Part shown: positions 4,738 to 5,271 of the stretch, piece by piece
Position numbering within the stretch: position 1 is the first letter of the stretch
Layout: each line of letters begins with the position of its first letter
Assembly: GCA_002898135.1 (NCBI GenBank)
Contig: BDTQ01000123.1
Coordinates: 1 to 5,271, forward strand
Length of the DNA: 5,271 nt
Origin: a bacterium BMS3Bbin07
Lineage (GTDB): Bacteria; Nitrospirota; Thermodesulfovibrionia; Thermodesulfovibrionales; JdFR-85
Direction of reading: 5' to 3'
Made by a program: the position numbers and the translations under genes
The notes under the pieces: model-generated
Databases searched by the model: none
What the model was told of the DNA's origin: nothing
What the model saw: the letters and a program-made list of their open reading frames with translations, nothing else

Positions 4738-5271
4738 TTATTTCATTGCAAGTTTTGGTGCATCAGGGAGAGAGAGGATGTATCTGTAGACTCCTGATGC
4801 TATTGCCTCGGCAGCGGTCTTCCTGAACTTCCTGCTTCCAAGCAGACGCTCTTCACGGGGATTACTTATGAATGCAACCTCAACAAGCACAGACGGCATC
4901 TCTGCATCTACAAGCACGTAAAAGAGGGCCTGCTTAACCCCAAGGTTTCCTATGCCGCGATAACCCCTGGTGAGTCTTTTAAAGAGGGAATCCTGAATAA
5001 AATGGGCCAGTCTAAGCGATTCATCCCGTTTGGTCTCTCTTTCAAGGGACGCAAGGATTGTTCCAAGTTCACTCCTGGCCCTCTTCATCTTCTCCAGAGA
5101 GATGGCGTTTTCCCTTGCAGCTACCCTCATCGCCTCGGTATCGTTGGTCCAGTTCAGGAGATAGGTCTCAACTCCGCCTGCCCGTCTTTTAAGACTTGCA
5201 TTGGTATGGATGGAGACAAAGAGGTCTGCCTTTTTTTTGTTCGCCACAGCAGTCCGCTCCCCAAGCCCTAT
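4738..5271 (-). CDS. N-acetylmuramoyl-L-alanine amidase (Amidase_3), C-terminal part
   Basis: This is the last 177 residues of a zinc amidase that cleaves the bond between MurNAc and the first L-alanine of peptidoglycan stem peptides. The frame is open to the window edge, so the N-terminal part (signal peptide and first zinc ligands) lies outside. A GTG codon at 5247 could be read as a start but sits inside the conserved domain ('ERTAVANKKKADLFVSIHTN'). Visible signatures are 'SIHTNA' with a zinc-ligand His (H22 of the fragment), 'GGVETYLLN' (32-40), 'RLAHFIQ' (87-93), 'GVKQALFYVL' (111-120) and 'PSVLVEVAFISNP' (126-138) with the catalytic Glu131. The enzyme is presumably exported to the periplasm and acts in cell separation or wall turnover. 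It is the first visible gene of the minus-strand cluster. A run of eight As (minus strand, near 5231-5238) encodes the NKKK segment. Confidence 0.93.
   Translation of the reverse strand: MGLGERTAVANKKKADLFVSIHTNASLKRRAGGVETYLLNWTNDTEAMRVAARENAISLEKMKRARSELGTILASLERETKRDESLRLAHFIQDSLFKRLTRGYRGIGNLGVKQALFYVLVDAEMPSVLVEVAFISNPREERLLGSRKFRKTAAEAIASGVYRYILSLPDAPKLAMK

Noticed and set aside
4738..5247. Amidase starting at the GTG at position 5247
   Set aside because: The frame stays open to the window edge, and the residues before the GTG (IGLGERTA) belong to the conserved domain, so the gene is cut by the edge rather than starting there.

Overview
The window looks like part of a bacterial chromosome. 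The bacterium is likely anaerobic and makes peptidoglycan. It carries a cell-wall amidase, an AMMECR1/Memo-associated radical SAM enzyme (a family frequent in anaerobic bacteria and archaea), a bacterial relative of archaeal/eukaryotic release factor eRF1, and GC-rich palindromic repeats in a convergent intergenic gap. This mix reminds me of Nitrospirota or deltaproteobacterial anaerobes, but that is a low-confidence impression. No taxonomic marker gene is present.

Layout. (1) Positions 1-351, minus strand: the first 41 codons of an ABC transporter ATPase, cut by the window edge, preceded 6 nt upstream by a 73-residue DUF2007-type protein. The two probably form an operon that runs out of the window. 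(2) Positions 352-471: a divergent promoter region. Both candidate promoters have a 17-nt spacer and place the -10 box exactly 6 nt before the ATG, which suggests leaderless transcripts. (3) Positions 472-1482, plus strand: amrS, standing alone. (4) Positions 1483-1856: a 374-nt convergent gap with no convincing gene. It holds a 157-bp element with long terminal inverted repeats, each arm itself a hairpin, plus a separate GC-rich palindrome. (5) Positions 1857-5271, minus strand: four genes, read from the right-hand edge as an N-acetylmuramoyl-L-alanine amidase (5' end missing), a CbiQ/EcfT-like membrane protein, an AI-2E family (PerM/YdiK-type) permease, and an eRF1-like baeRF protein. The last three are joined by two 14-nt overlaps, so they are almost certainly cotranscribed and translationally coupled.

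How they may work together. The right-hand cluster combines envelope functions (peptidoglycan hydrolysis and two polytopic membrane proteins) with a translation-factor-like protein. That protein has GGW where release factors have the catalytic GGQ, so it is unlikely to be an ordinary peptidyl-tRNA hydrolase. The most interesting items are this GGW protein and its coupling to a membrane permease, the solitary EcfT-like protein with no ECF partners in view, the inverted-repeat element, and the matched leaderless promoter pair. I see no complete, obviously new defence or mobile system, no CRISPR array and no RNA gene.
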